In this document: one piece after another, positions 52,793 to 62,099 of the stretch
Layout: each line of letters begins with the position of its first letter
Numbering within the stretch: position 1 is the stretch's first letter
Origin: Njordibacter sp028825405
Lineage (GTDB): Bacteria; Pseudomonadota; Gammaproteobacteria; Pseudomonadales; Balneatricaceae
Reading direction: 5' to 3'
NCBI RefSeq assembly: GCF_047730065.1
Contig: NZ_CP159829.1
Span: 2,728,001 to 2,792,000, forward strand
Length of the DNA: 64,000 nucleotides
Made by a program: the position numbers and the translations under genes
Notes under the pieces: model-generated
What the model was told of the DNA's origin: nothing
Database searches by the model: none
Seen by the model: only the letters and a program-made list of their open reading frames with translations

Positions 52793-55036
52793 CTAATCAC
52801 GAGCGCTAGTCTTAAACCAACGCAAGCGATTAGCGTTAGCGACCACAGTCACTGATGACAATGACATCGCTAAGGCGGCTAAAATAGGACTGAGCAGCAT
52901 GCCCGTGAAGGGAAATAATACGCCTGCTGCAATGGGAATGCCTAAGGTGTTATAAGTAAAGGCACCCCATAAATTTTGTTTAATATTGCGCATGGTTGAA
53001 TAGCTTAACTCAATGGCATCTGCTACCCCGTGCAGTGAACTATTTAATAAGCATAAATCTGCGCTTTCAATAGCGACATCAGTGCCTTGGCCCATAGCAA
53101 TGCCCACGTCAGCTTGGCTTAAGGCTGGCGCATCGTTAATGCCGTCCCCCACCATAGCCACCACCTGACCCTGTGTCTGCAGCTGTTTAATCTTATTTAA
53201 CTTATCCTCAGGCGTCAGCTGTGCAGCAAAATCATCCACCGCCACCAGGTGCGCCACTCGCTGCGCTGCGGCCTGATTATCGCCGGTTAACATCATCACT
53301 TTAATGCCCTGTGCTTTGAGCCGCTGCACCGCTTTAACACTGTCTGTTTTTAAGGCATCTTCAAGGGCAAAGGCCACGATTAATTGGCCTTTATGAGCCA
53401 ATAATACGATACTTCGAGCCGCGTCTTCCTGAGCTCTTAACCACACTTCTGCAACACCAATATCAATTTTATGTGCCTGCATGAGGCTCACATTACCCAT
53501 CACTAGATCACCACTAACCACACCCATGCCCTGCACAGAAGTGAAGTGTTCTGCACTTAGGTTTACAGACAAATTTAAGCTCTCAGCAGGAAGCTGCTGT
53601 TGGCAATGGGCTACGATGGCTCGAGCAATGGGGTGCTCAGAAGCCTGTTCTATATTTTCTGCAAGGGCCAAACTTTGCACCTCGTCAGCACCATTAAAAG
53701 TAGCAAACCCTTCAACACTAGGATGGCCCTGAGTGATGGTGCCCGTTTTATCTAACACTACCCAATCGATGTGGCTGGCTTGCTGAAGGGCTTCAGCATT
53801 GCGCACCAAAACCCCCATTTGTGCCGCTTTACCCACACCAATCATGACTGAAATAGGAGTTGCTAAACCCAAGGCGCATGGGCAAGCAATAATCAACACT
53901 GATACGGCACTAACAAAACTATAAGTGAGAACAGGTTGGGGACCAAGGAAATACCACACTAAGCCAGTGACCACGGCAATCACCAACACCACAGGTACAA
54001 AAATAGCAGCCACTTTATCAGCTAACTGGCTGATTGAGGGTTTACTATTTTGTGCTCGCCTAACCATCTCAACAATACGGGCTAAGGCAGTGTCTTTACC
54101 CACCCGAGTGGCTTCAAAGATAACACTGCCTTGGCCGTTAATGGTGCCCGATACCAACTCATCGCCCAACTGCTTGAGCACCGGCATCGGTTCACCTGTC
54201 AACATGGCTTCATCGAAGTAACTTTCACCTTCCGTCACCTTGCCATCCACCGGCACCCGCTCACCTGGCTTAATACGGAGCAGGTCTCCCACCTTAACTT
54301 GAGTGATATTAACCTCTACTTCAGCTACCATCGCTTTACCCGCTGTGCCTACCCAACAAACAGAACTGGGGCGAAGACCAAGCAAATGCTTAAGACTGGA
54401 ATGGGTTTTGAGACGCGCTCCCATCTCTAGTACCTGACCTAAGTTAACTAAACCAATAATCATCACTGCGGCTTCAAAATAAACCCCGCGAGCCGCTTCT
54501 GGAAACATGCTCGGCAGATACACCACCAAAATCGAATACAGCCATGCAGCGCTGGTGCCAATTACAATCAGGGTATCCATATTGGCGTGGCCCGATTTCA
54601 GTGCCTTAAAACCACTCTTATAAAAATGTTCCCCAGTCATTAACATTATCGCTAAGGTTAGCCATGCCAATGTTCGCAGCACCAGTGGATCCTCAATATC
54701 CATACCAAATAACATTAAACCTATGCCTAGCCCCACACCCAAAGCTGCATACCAAGATCGGGTTTTTAGTAATTGACGTAAATCTTTAGCTTGCTGTGCC
54801 TCAGCTGCAGCAGAGTCTTGTATCACCTGCGCATCATAACCTGCATCTTGTATGGCTTTGATGATCTGCATGGCATTGCCACCACTGACTTCTGCGGTGC
54901 GGCTAGCAAAATTGACTTGCGCAGCCACCACCCCATCGGTCTGGCTAAGGGCTTTTTCTATACGCGCCACGCAGCCAGCACAAGTCACTCCAGTTAAGGA
55001 TAATTGGGTTATCTTGTCTTGTGTGATTTTAGTCAC
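52793..55036 (-). CDS. copA: copper-translocating P-type ATPase
   Basis: A 747-residue P1B-ATPase. One N-terminal heavy-metal-associated domain has GVTCAGCVARIE (~residues 15-26). The membrane metal site is ACPCALGLATP (~residue 382), the phosphorylated Asp is in DKTGTITQG (~residue 428), and HP (EHPIARAI) and GDGINDAPAL motifs are present. It exports Cu(I), with ~8 helices. The start is GTG at 55036 with GGAGG upstream. The following cytochrome genes suggest a link to copper or cytochrome oxidase supply, but FixI/CcoI-type accessory genes are absent. Confidence 0.92.
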   Translation of the reverse strand: MTKITQDKITQLSLTGVTCAGCVARIEKALSQTDGVVAAQVNFASRTAEVSGGNAMQIIKAIQDAGYDAQVIQDSAAAEAQQAKDLRQLLKTRSWYAALGVGLGIGLMLFGMDIEDPLVLRTLAWLTLAIMLMTGEHFYKSGFKALKSGHANMDTLIVIGTSAAWLYSILVVYLPSMFPEAARGVYFEAAVMIIGLVNLGQVLEMGARLKTHSSLKHLLGLRPSSVCWVGTAGKAMVAEVEVNITQVKVGDLLRIKPGERVPVDGKVTEGESYFDEAMLTGEPMPVLKQLGDELVSGTINGQGSVIFEATRVGKDTALARIVEMVRRAQNSKPSISQLADKVAAIFVPVVLVIAVVTGLVWYFLGPQPVLTYSFVSAVSVLIIACPCALGLATPISVMIGVGKAAQMGVLVRNAEALQQASHIDWVVLDKTGTITQGHPSVEGFATFNGADEVQSLALAENIEQASEHPIARAIVAHCQQQLPAESLNLSVNLSAEHFTSVQGMGVVSGDLVMGNVSLMQAHKIDIGVAEVWLRAQEDAARSIVLLAHKGQLIVAFALEDALKTDSVKAVQRLKAQGIKVMMLTGDNQAAAQRVAHLVAVDDFAAQLTPEDKLNKIKQLQTQGQVVAMVGDGINDAPALSQADVGIAMGQGTDVAIESADLCLLNSSLHGVADAIELSYSTMRNIKQNLWGAFTYNTLGIPIAAGVLFPFTGMLLSPILAALAMSLSSVTVVANANRLRWFKTSARD

Positions 55037-55187
55037 CGCTATGAACCTCCATGGTTGGCATGTGCCACTTTATTGGTATATGCCAACATCACCTACTTTG
55101 TCTTTAAGCTAAAACCCAGTGTTATCTATCGGGTCAAACTTGGTCGATATATTCATTGAGACCACCATACATTGAGGCCACCATACA

Positions 55188-56045
55188 TTAAGGGTTGTTC
55201 AATGAATACAGGTATTCTGAGAGTGCTTTTATGTCGTCTGGCGTCATCTTACCCGTGGTATTTTCCAGCACATGGCTCATACTTCCACCCAAAAAGTCAC
55301 CGTCTGGCGTCATGCCCACCTCTAATGCAAAGGCAATGTCGTCTTGGCTCCAACCACCAAAGCCCAATTGATTCGCATCAACCAACGGAGGCACCTTTTC
55401 CCCATCAGGCCACTGCTCGTTGCCCACCATACCTTTTTCTAATTGCAAACCGCCTATGAAATTTCTAGGCGTATGGCATTGAGTACAATGACTCGGGCCA
55501 TTAGCAAGATAACTGCCTCTATTCCAAGTGGCACTTTGACTGGGGTCTGAGATCCACTGATCACCAGTGTTGAAAAGTTTCCATACACCTAATAATGCGC
55601 GCTGGTTAAAAGGAAATGTTAAACCATGAGGCAGAGTAGCCTCAGCAACAGGCTCTTGTGCATCCAAGTAGGCTTTAAGGTCTAGTAAATCCTGTTTTGG
55701 CATATTTGCATAGGAGGTGTATGGAAATGCTGGGTAATAGTGTTCACCATCAGGGCTCACACCTTCGCGCATGGCCTTAATAAACTGGGCATTGGTCCAG
55801 CCACCAATACCAAACTGTTGATGTGAACTAATATTGGAACTGATAAAGGTGCCCAATGGTGTCACCAGTTCCACTCCACCCCCTAAGGGTTGTTTGTTAG
55901 TATGACACGAAGCACAACCTCCAATGTCAAATATATAGGCACCACGAGATACTGCATCGCTTTGCGGCCCTTCAAAGCCTGTTGCGAGGGCGCTTACCGA
56001 GCACCACAGGCTTGATAACAGGATCAGATTTCTGGTGATGTTCAT
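55188..56045 (-). CDS. diheme c-type cytochrome
   Basis: A 285-residue periplasmic protein with a signal peptide ending near ALATG (~residue 22). The two heme sites are CASCH (~residue 43) and CTQCH (~residue 172), with Met ligands likely in YANMPKQDL and TGKMTPDD. It resembles diheme cytochromes that serve dehydrogenases or oxidases. The ATG at 56045 is used; the longer frame overlaps the preceding cytochrome gene. It lies 5 bases after that gene, in one operon. Confidence 0.88.
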   Translation of the reverse strand: MNITRNLILLSSLWCSVSALATGFEGPQSDAVSRGAYIFDIGGCASCHTNKQPLGGGVELVTPLGTFISSNISSHQQFGIGGWTNAQFIKAMREGVSPDGEHYYPAFPYTSYANMPKQDLLDLKAYLDAQEPVAEATLPHGLTFPFNQRALLGVWKLFNTGDQWISDPSQSATWNRGSYLANGPSHCTQCHTPRNFIGGLQLEKGMVGNEQWPDGEKVPPLVDANQLGFGGWSQDDIAFALEVGMTPDGDFLGGSMSHVLENTTGKMTPDDIKALSEYLYSLNNP

Positions 56046-56050
56046 AGGCT

Positions 56051-56518
56051 CTACTTTTTCTTCCGATAGTCTTTGTGGCAGGCTTTGCAATCACTCGCCA
56101 GTTTGACGAACTGCTTGGTCAAAGGTCGTAACTCCGTGCCATCCCGGGCCATTTGCACCAGCTTTTTAGCGTCAGTTTTAGTGCGATAACCCAAGCTAAC
56201 AAAATCGTCCCACTGTTGCCAAATAGCGGGCAAGGCCTCGCTCTTGCCTACCATAGAACCTGCAGGAAATAGTTTCGGCATCATGTCACTATGCTCCGCA
56301 ATGGTTTCACCACTTTGGATAAATAGCGCGGGCTCAAAAGCCTGCTTACCTTTCACCATAGAGGCCATCGCCTTCATGGCATCTCCCATGTCTGACATAG
56401 CTTCCATACGCTGCTTAATCACACCAGTAGCCCCATCATGAGCGCTAAGGTTAAAGCTGCTGCAAGGGCCTAAGAGCATGATCAGAACCCCGACTTTTTT
56501 TAGCAAATTAATTTTCAT
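56051..56518 (-). CDS. cytochrome c prime (four-helix bundle)
   Basis: A 155-residue exported protein with an N-terminal signal (residues ~1-26) and a C-terminal heme site CKACH followed by DYRKKK, the classic layout of cytochrome c-prime. Such proteins bind NO or CO and may protect from nitrosative stress. The ATG at 56518, with AGGA upstream, is preferred to the GTG one codon earlier. It is the upstream partner of the diheme cytochrome gene. Confidence 0.88.
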   Translation of the reverse strand: MKINLLKKVGVLIMLLGPCSSFNLSAHDGATGVIKQRMEAMSDMGDAMKAMASMVKGKQAFEPALFIQSGETIAEHSDMMPKLFPAGSMVGKSEALPAIWQQWDDFVSLGYRTKTDAKKLVQMARDGTELRPLTKQFVKLASDCKACHKDYRKKK

Positions 56519-56580
56519 CACGTTATCCTAGTTAATTCTTAGTGAGTATTAGTGCTTCGCTTTTTACCAACCTGCAAAGC

Positions 56581-56991
56581 TTACATTTTATGAGGCTTAG
56601 TTTTGATGCCATTTTGTTGCTGAACTTCACGAATAAACTTGATCAAAAATACCATATCCCCAAACACAATGTGCCTTTGTGGTGGCATATCGCCAAACTG
56701 CCAATGGTGCTGACGTACGCCATTGCGAACCGCATTAATAAAGGCACTGTCAGCATGGTGGCCAGGGTTGTAGATGTCGTGTATCAGTGGTGTGCCACCC
56801 ATGCCACCTGCGGCATTAACACCGTGGCAAGATGCGCAATTAGTGTTAAACGCCACCTGACCTTTACTGGCTAAAGGGGAGAGTTCTCCAACTATCACAT
56901 TGACGTGACTTTGTTTGTGATCGGCATAAAGTGGGCCCACCAAGAATAGGCCTGAGAGCATAAAAATCACTAACTGCAATTTACAGTTCAT
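56581..56991 (-). CDS. small c-type cytochrome
   Basis: A 136-residue protein with a signal peptide (residues ~1-23, ending PLYADH) and one heme site CASCH near residue 53. A Met in FGDMPPQRH is the probable sixth ligand. GAGGAAAAAC lies just before the ATG. It leads the run cyt c - cyt c-prime - diheme cyt c on the minus strand and probably forms an electron-transfer set with them. Confidence 0.87.
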   Translation of the reverse strand: MNCKLQLVIFMLSGLFLVGPLYADHKQSHVNVIVGELSPLASKGQVAFNTNCASCHGVNAAGGMGGTPLIHDIYNPGHHADSAFINAVRNGVRQHHWQFGDMPPQRHIVFGDMVFLIKFIREVQQQNGIKTKPHKM

Positions 56992-57211
56992 TGTTTTTCC
57001 TCAACTAGTAAAGTAAGTCATTAACATTGCTGCACGGCCCTTAATGATATGCCATGGGTTTTAACACGGCTAAATAAGCCAAATTAATCAGCAAATATAG
57101 ATCAGCTAAAGCAACAGGTTTAAATGCATAATCCCCATGTCAGCCAACTAAAACTCGTCTTTTAAGGGGCTCATGCGAGGGTGCGTCGCCTATAGCAGGG
57201 ACAGGGAGAAA

Positions 57212-57547
57212 CTAGGTGAATTGAGGAGGTTTGGTCGATAATGTTTGAATATGCACCTTACTACTAAAATGATATTGGTAATTAGGTACGGGTAATTCCA
57301 TCAGACCAATGGAAGCGTCTTTGGTAACCAAGGATGTCATATTTAAGTGACAGTGAAAATGACTAAAAACCCCAGCACCACTGCTATCCATATGATCACA
57401 GCTTTCTGCCATTTTCATATCACTGACGTAGGTACTCATAACATCAGAAACACCATTAAATAAGGGCGTATCAATGTTTGCATAACCTTTGCCTGCTGAG
57501 ATAATCAGTAAGCAAAAAGCCAATGTAGTAATGAGCGTTCGATTCAT
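57212..57547 (-). CDS. small exported protein with Cys/His/Met residues, family not recognised
   Basis: A 111-residue protein started at the ATG at 57547; the longer frame to 57610 puts non-signal residues in front. It has a clear signal peptide (residues ~1-23, KGYANI). The mature part has CDHM and HFHCHLNM, a likely metal-binding set, and may be a copper-associated periplasmic protein like others near CopA and cytochrome genes. The function is a guess from these residues and neighbours. Confidence 0.6.
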   Translation of the reverse strand: MNRTLITTLAFCLLIISAGKGYANIDTPLFNGVSDVMSTYVSDMKMAESCDHMDSSGAGVFSHFHCHLNMTSLVTKDASIGLMELPVPNYQYHFSSKVHIQTLSTKPPQFT

Positions 57548-57736
57548 ACGAAAATGGAATTTAATTTTAACCTGTTCAGTTGATATTACAACAACCCCAA
57601 GCCAAAACACCAGCTTGGACCTGTAAATTAAAGTAAATAGAGCCCTAGACTTGAGTGCTTAAAAAATCGAGTCTTGCTCAGACTAGATCGTTACTCTACT
57701 ATTAATCGTCCTTTCTAAGTCCATGAGTGATCCAAC

Positions 57737-58417
57737 ATGCAACAACTATTAATCACCGGTGCCAATCGCGGTATCGGTTTAGAATTTACCCAACAGTATT
57801 TAGCTCAAGGCTGGCATGTTTATGCGACTTACCGTCAGCAACCTGGCGAGGCACTGGCCGCATTGGCCTGTGATCAGTTGACTTTGCTGCCACTCGATGT
57901 AACTGAGGATGACAGCATTGCTGACCTACAAGAACAATTAAATGGTGCCGAGCTAGATTTAATCATCAATAATTCTGGGGTATTTGGACCCAAGGATCAA
58001 AATCTTGGCACTGTATCTCGGCAGCAATGGTTGGAAGTGCTTAATGTGAATAGCGTTGCACCTCTCATGTTAGCGCAAGCACTGCACGAAAACCTTCGCG
58101 TCAAAGGCGGCACTTTTGCTGTACTTAGCTCAAGAATGGGCAGTATTGAGGGCAACGATGGGGGAGCCCTATACCTTTATCGTTCGTCTAAAGCCGCCGT
58201 TAATCAAGTGGTGAAAAGCCTATCTATTGACCTAAAGCAGTTTGGCATTAACGTTGTTGCTCTGCACCCAGGTTGGGTCCAAACAGACATGGGCGGAGCC
58301 AACGCTTCCATTAACACTCACACCAGTGTTAATGGCTTACGCCAGGTAATCACAAAAATTGTTCCAGCCAACAGTGGCCAGTTTATAAACTATGACGGCA
58401 CAGCTATCGCTTGGTAA
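57737..58417 (+). CDS. short-chain dehydrogenase/reductase
   Basis: A 226-residue SDR. The cofactor loop is TGANRGIGLEF (residues ~6-16), the structural motif is NNSGVFG, and the catalytic Ser-Tyr-Lys are in SSRMGSI and YRSSKAAVN. It resembles the C-factor/sniffer-like group of NAD(P)-dependent reductases. The substrate is unknown, and the gene stands alone. Confidence 0.88.
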   Translation: MQQLLITGANRGIGLEFTQQYLAQGWHVYATYRQQPGEALAALACDQLTLLPLDVTEDDSIADLQEQLNGAELDLIINNSGVFGPKDQNLGTVSRQQWLEVLNVNSVAPLMLAQALHENLRVKGGTFAVLSSRMGSIEGNDGGALYLYRSSKAAVNQVVKSLSIDLKQFGINVVALHPGWVQTDMGGANASINTHTSVNGLRQVITKIVPANSGQFINYDGTAIAW

Positions 58418-58505
58418 AGGGTTTTTAGAGTCACTCTGATAGGTCAAAGCTAGGAGCCATAGGCGTGGCCCAAAAAGAATGCGTCAATGGCTTGCGCCTT
58501 TGGAA

Positions 58506-58715
58506 TTATTGAGACTCGTAAGCAAACCGAGCAACTGGTTTGCCATGCACTAAGACATCTTCTGTAAACATAGCCAGAGGTCTTACCCATAGGTCTTTGG
58601 ACCCATAAAGAGCGCGGTATAGCACTAACTCTTCTTCAGTTTCTGAATGGCGTACCGTATCAATTACCTGATAGTGAGCACCTTTATAATGTCGGTATAG
58701 TCCAGCTTTTATCAT
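58506..58715 (-). CDS. DUF1653-type small protein
   Basis: A 69-residue cytosolic protein with the pattern of DUF1653: GLYRHYKGAHYQVIDTVRHSETEEELVLYR...LWVRPLAMFTE. The start is the ATG at 58715, five bases after AGGAGG. The function of the family is unknown. It is divergent from the GAPDH gene. Confidence 0.85.
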   Translation of the reverse strand: MIKAGLYRHYKGAHYQVIDTVRHSETEEELVLYRALYGSKDLWVRPLAMFTEDVLVHGKPVARFAYESQ

Positions 58716-58793
58716 TCGATCCTCCTGCACTTGACTCTGCCCTTAAAGAAGCGGGTACAATACCCTTATCTAGTTTCTTTGCAACACTTTATT

Positions 58794-59804
58794 ATGACAA
58801 TTAAAGTAGGAATTAACGGCTGCGGTCGTATTGGGCGCTTATTCTTGCGTGCAGCATGGCAGTGGCCTGAATTTGACTTTATTCAACTTAATGACCCTGC
58901 TGGTGATGCCCACACCACCGCTCATTTACTTAAGTTCGATTCAGTTCATGGCACCTGGTCAGCAGATATTAATGGCCATGAAAATACTATTTTTATTAAC
59001 GGCCACAGCCTAGCCTATAGTCGAAATACCACCACTGAAGCCACAGACTGGAGTGGCTGCCACCTCGTTATTGAGGCCAGTGGCAAACTAAAGACCAAGG
59101 CACTTTTACAGGCTTATTTAGACCAAGGAGTGCAACGCGTGCTAGTGACAGCTCCCGTCAAACAGGATGGTGTGTTGGATCTGGTGGTAGGGGTTAATCA
59201 TCACCTATACGACCCCCAGCAACATCAGCTAGTGACAGCGGCCTCCTGCACCACCAACTGCTTAGCCCCTGTGGTCAAAGTATTACACGAGGCCCTTGGT
59301 ATTCGTCATGGTTGCATCACCACCATACATGACGTCACCAATACACAAACGATACTCGACTCACACCATAAGGACTTGCGTCGATCAAGGGCGTGCGGAA
59401 TGAGTTTAATTCCCACCACAACGGGTTCAGCAACAGCTATCACACATATTTTTCCAGACTTAAAAGGCAAACTCAACGGCCATGCCGTGCGTGTGCCCCT
59501 AGCTAATGCATCTTTGACTGATTGTGTGTTTGAAATGCGATGCCCAACCTCCGTAGATCAAATCAATCTATTGTTGCAAGAGGCTGCCGAAAGCGGGCCA
59601 TTAAAAGGTATTCTAGGCTTTGAGGAGCAGCCTCTTGTGTCCATCGATTACCGCACAGATCCGCGCTCATGCATTGTTGATGCCTTATCTACGATGGTGA
59701 TCAATGACACCCAAGTAAAACTCTATTTATGGTATGACAATGAATGGGGCTATGTGAATCGGGCGGCTGAACTGGCCAACTACATTTGTGCTAATGATCA
59801 CTGA
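58794..59804 (+). CDS. ArsJ-associated glyceraldehyde-3-phosphate dehydrogenase
   Basis: A 336-residue type I GAPDH with the NAD-binding GINGCGRIGRLF (residues ~5-16), catalytic Cys in ASCTTNCLAPV (~residue 152) and NEWGY near the end. Together with ArsJ, this enzyme makes 1-arseno-3-phosphoglycerate from arsenate and glyceraldehyde 3-phosphate for export, giving arsenate resistance. Its stop overlaps the arsJ start by one base (TGATG), which argues for this role over glycolysis. The ATG at 58794 begins the conserved TIKVGINGCG. No ArsR gene is adjacent. Confidence 0.87.
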   Translation: MTIKVGINGCGRIGRLFLRAAWQWPEFDFIQLNDPAGDAHTTAHLLKFDSVHGTWSADINGHENTIFINGHSLAYSRNTTTEATDWSGCHLVIEASGKLKTKALLQAYLDQGVQRVLVTAPVKQDGVLDLVVGVNHHLYDPQQHQLVTAASCTTNCLAPVVKVLHEALGIRHGCITTIHDVTNTQTILDSHHKDLRRSRACGMSLIPTTTGSATAITHIFPDLKGKLNGHAVRVPLANASLTDCVFEMRCPTSVDQINLLLQEAAESGPLKGILGFEEQPLVSIDYRTDPRSCIVDALSTMVINDTQVKLYLWYDNEWGYVNRAAELANYICANDH

Positions 59805-61027
59805 TGACCATTGCACCTGCCCCAAGCCTGCGCCAATATGCCTTAGTCACAGGTAATTATTGGGCCTTCACCCTCACGGATGGGGCTTTGCGCATGCTAG
59901 TGGTCTTGCATTTCCACAGTTTAGGTTATGACGCCTTACAAATTGCCTTGATGTTCATATTTTACGAACTATTTGGCGTGTTCACTAATTTACTGGGTGG
60001 TTATTTGGGCGCGCGCATTGGCCTTAACCGCACCATGAATATCGGCCTAGGCCTCCAACTTGCTGCGTTGTCTATGCTACTAGTCAATCCACAGTTACTC
60101 ACAGTAGCATGGGTGATGGCAGCACAAGCAGTTTCTGGGGTGGCTAAAGACCTCAATAAAATGAGTGCTAAAAGTGCCATAAAATTGTTAGCCCCTACCC
60201 ACACAAACTCAAGTTTATACCGTTGGGTAGCGGTGCTCACCGGATCTAAAAACACCTTAAAAGGGGCTGGCTTTTTTTTAGGTGGAGCCCTTTTAACTAA
60301 CGTGGGTTTCAAACCCAGCATATTAATCATGATGCTTGGACTAGGTAGTGTTTGGCTTTGCAGCCTTATGCTACTCAAAGCCAATTTGGGTCGCAGTGTA
60401 CAAAAACCAAAACTACGCCAGCTTTTGTCTAAGAGTTCGGTCATCAACCATTTGAGCGCCGCGCGCTTGTTTTTGTTTTGTGCCCGGGACGTTTGGTTTG
60501 TGGTGGCGCTGCCTGTTTATTTGGCGCAACAACTTAACTGGGCATACTGGCAAGTGAGTGCGTTTTTGGCAGCGTGGATTATCGGTTATGGCTTAGTTCA
60601 AATGTTAGCCCCCTTAATCACTCGAAAGGTTGCCAATAATGCGTCGCCGAATGGCTTTAAACTAGCCCACAAAATTAGCTTTAAATGGCAAATAACACTG
60701 ATGTTTGTACCCTTGTCCTTGGCCATGGGCTTATATTTTGAGTGGCAAAGTGACGCTATTTTGATCATTGGATTAGGTATGTTTGGGATCGTATTTGCTG
60801 TTAATTCCTGCCTCCATAGCTACCTTATAGTGGCGCTCTCTAAATCCAGCTCTGTGGCTATGGATGTGGGTTTTTACTACATGGCTAACGCAGTCGGGCG
60901 ACTCTTAGGCACGCTACTCTCTGGATGGGTCTTTCTACAGTTTGGATTTATCAGCTGTTTGCTGATATCTACAGCACTGGTTTTATGTGCGACTTATTTT
61001 ACCTTTATGCTGGCCCACAGGCACTGA
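59804..61027 (+). CDS. arsJ: organoarsenical efflux MFS transporter ArsJ
   Basis: A 407-residue membrane protein with ~12 helices. The N-terminal segments NYWAFTLTDGALRMLVVLHF, GVFTNLLGGYLGARIGLNRT and AQAVSGVAKDLNKMSAKSA are characteristic of ArsJ. It exports 1-arseno-3-phosphoglycerate made by the GAPDH encoded just upstream. Coupled translation and the exact partner support the call. The gene converges on oxyR with 12 bases between. Confidence 0.9.
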   Translation: MTIAPAPSLRQYALVTGNYWAFTLTDGALRMLVVLHFHSLGYDALQIALMFIFYELFGVFTNLLGGYLGARIGLNRTMNIGLGLQLAALSMLLVNPQLLTVAWVMAAQAVSGVAKDLNKMSAKSAIKLLAPTHTNSSLYRWVAVLTGSKNTLKGAGFFLGGALLTNVGFKPSILIMMLGLGSVWLCSLMLLKANLGRSVQKPKLRQLLSKSSVINHLSAARLFLFCARDVWFVVALPVYLAQQLNWAYWQVSAFLAAWIIGYGLVQMLAPLITRKVANNASPNGFKLAHKISFKWQITLMFVPLSLAMGLYFEWQSDAILIIGLGMFGIVFAVNSCLHSYLIVALSKSSSVAMDVGFYYMANAVGRLLGTLLSGWVFLQFGFISCLLISTALVLCATYFTFMLAHRH

Positions 61028-61039
61028 TCTAGCTCCACT

Positions 61040-61966
61040 CTAAATTAATACGGGTACATTATGCGTATCCTGCGAAACTTCTGGCAGTACCGAGGACATG
61101 ACTTGGTGTAAAGCTTCTACACAGGGCCAATAAGCACTACCTGAACGGGCCAAAAAACTTATTTCTCTAGCTTGCTTAGGCGTGGTGAGCGGAATGTAGG
61201 CAATCTTGTCATCCCCATGGTTAGTCCAAGCGTCCATACAAAGCTGGGGCACTAGAGTGGCGCCATTACCTGCTGACACCATATATTTTAAAGTTTCTAA
61301 GCTTGCCCCCCGAAAGGCTTGTGACTGGCTCTTTAGTTGGCACAACTGCTGGGCTTGATCCGCCAAACAATGGCCCTCTGTTAATAACATTAACTCAGTA
61401 CCTTCTAAATCTACCCGAGTGACGTGCGTTTTCTGCGCCCATTCATGGTTCTGACCCACTGCAAGCCAAAATGTCTCCTGCCATAGACTCAAGCTGCGCA
61501 GACCAGCCTGAGCTTGTGAAACGACCAAAATTCCCACATCAATATCTCCACTTTTTAGTTGCCGTAACAGCTCTTGGGTTTCTAGCTCATATAATTCAAT
61601 CTTTAGTTGAGGCAAAGCAGCGTTAATGGTTGGGCCTGTTTTAGCCATTAGATAGGGCGCCAAAGATGGAATAATAGCTAACTTTAAACGTCCGTTAAGT
61701 GGTGCTATAGAGGCTCTAGCTAGCTCTTCCATTTCGCGGGCCTGCAGCACCATAGTTTTGGCACGCTGAACAATCTCCCAACCCACGTAGGTAAAAATAA
61801 CCGTGTTAGAGCCCCGCTCTAAAAGCTGGACTCCCAACTGGTGTTCCAGCTTTTTAAGCTGACCACTCAGGGTGGGTTGACTCACGTAACAAGCCGCTGC
61901 TGCTTTACCAAAATGTCGGAACTCATCCAGTGCAGCTAGGTAACTCAGGTCTTTAAGACTCAACAT
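61040..61966 (-). CDS. oxyR: hydrogen-peroxide sensor OxyR (LysR family)
   Basis: A 308-residue LysR-type regulator with the HTH at residues ~18-37 (FGKAAAACYVSQPTLSGQLK). The redox pair is C200 and C209 (GHCLADQAQQLC), spaced as in E. coli OxyR C199 and C208. Oxidation to the disulfide activates it. A full OxyR operator begins 2 bases before its start codon and serves the divergent peroxiredoxin gene, so it is probably autoregulated. Confidence 0.92.
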   Translation of the reverse strand: MLSLKDLSYLAALDEFRHFGKAAAACYVSQPTLSGQLKKLEHQLGVQLLERGSNTVIFTYVGWEIVQRAKTMVLQAREMEELARASIAPLNGRLKLAIIPSLAPYLMAKTGPTINAALPQLKIELYELETQELLRQLKSGDIDVGILVVSQAQAGLRSLSLWQETFWLAVGQNHEWAQKTHVTRVDLEGTELMLLTEGHCLADQAQQLCQLKSQSQAFRGASLETLKYMVSAGNGATLVPQLCMDAWTNHGDDKIAYIPLTTPKQAREISFLARSGSAYWPCVEALHQVMSSVLPEVSQDTHNVPVLI

Positions 61967-61967
61967 T

Positions 61968-62004
61968 ATAGATAAAACCTATTAGAAATATCAATTATAA
62001 CGAT
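61968..62004. promoter_or_regulatory. OxyR operator between oxyR and the peroxiredoxin gene
   Basis: ATAGATAAAACCTAT (61968-61982) fits every fixed position of the OxyR half-motif ATAGNTNNNANCTAT. After exactly seven bases, ATCAATTATAACGAT (61990-62004) fits eight of the ten fixed positions of a second half-motif. That is the spacing described for OxyR tetramer sites. It overlaps the oxyR start region and sits upstream of the peroxiredoxin gene. Confidence 0.82.
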
Positions 62005-62099
62005 TATACAAATAATGTATTGTTTTGCATACTCTGTACATCAGCCATCGTTCTTGGTCGACTTTGGTCAATATACCTATTAAAAAAAGGAAACATCAA

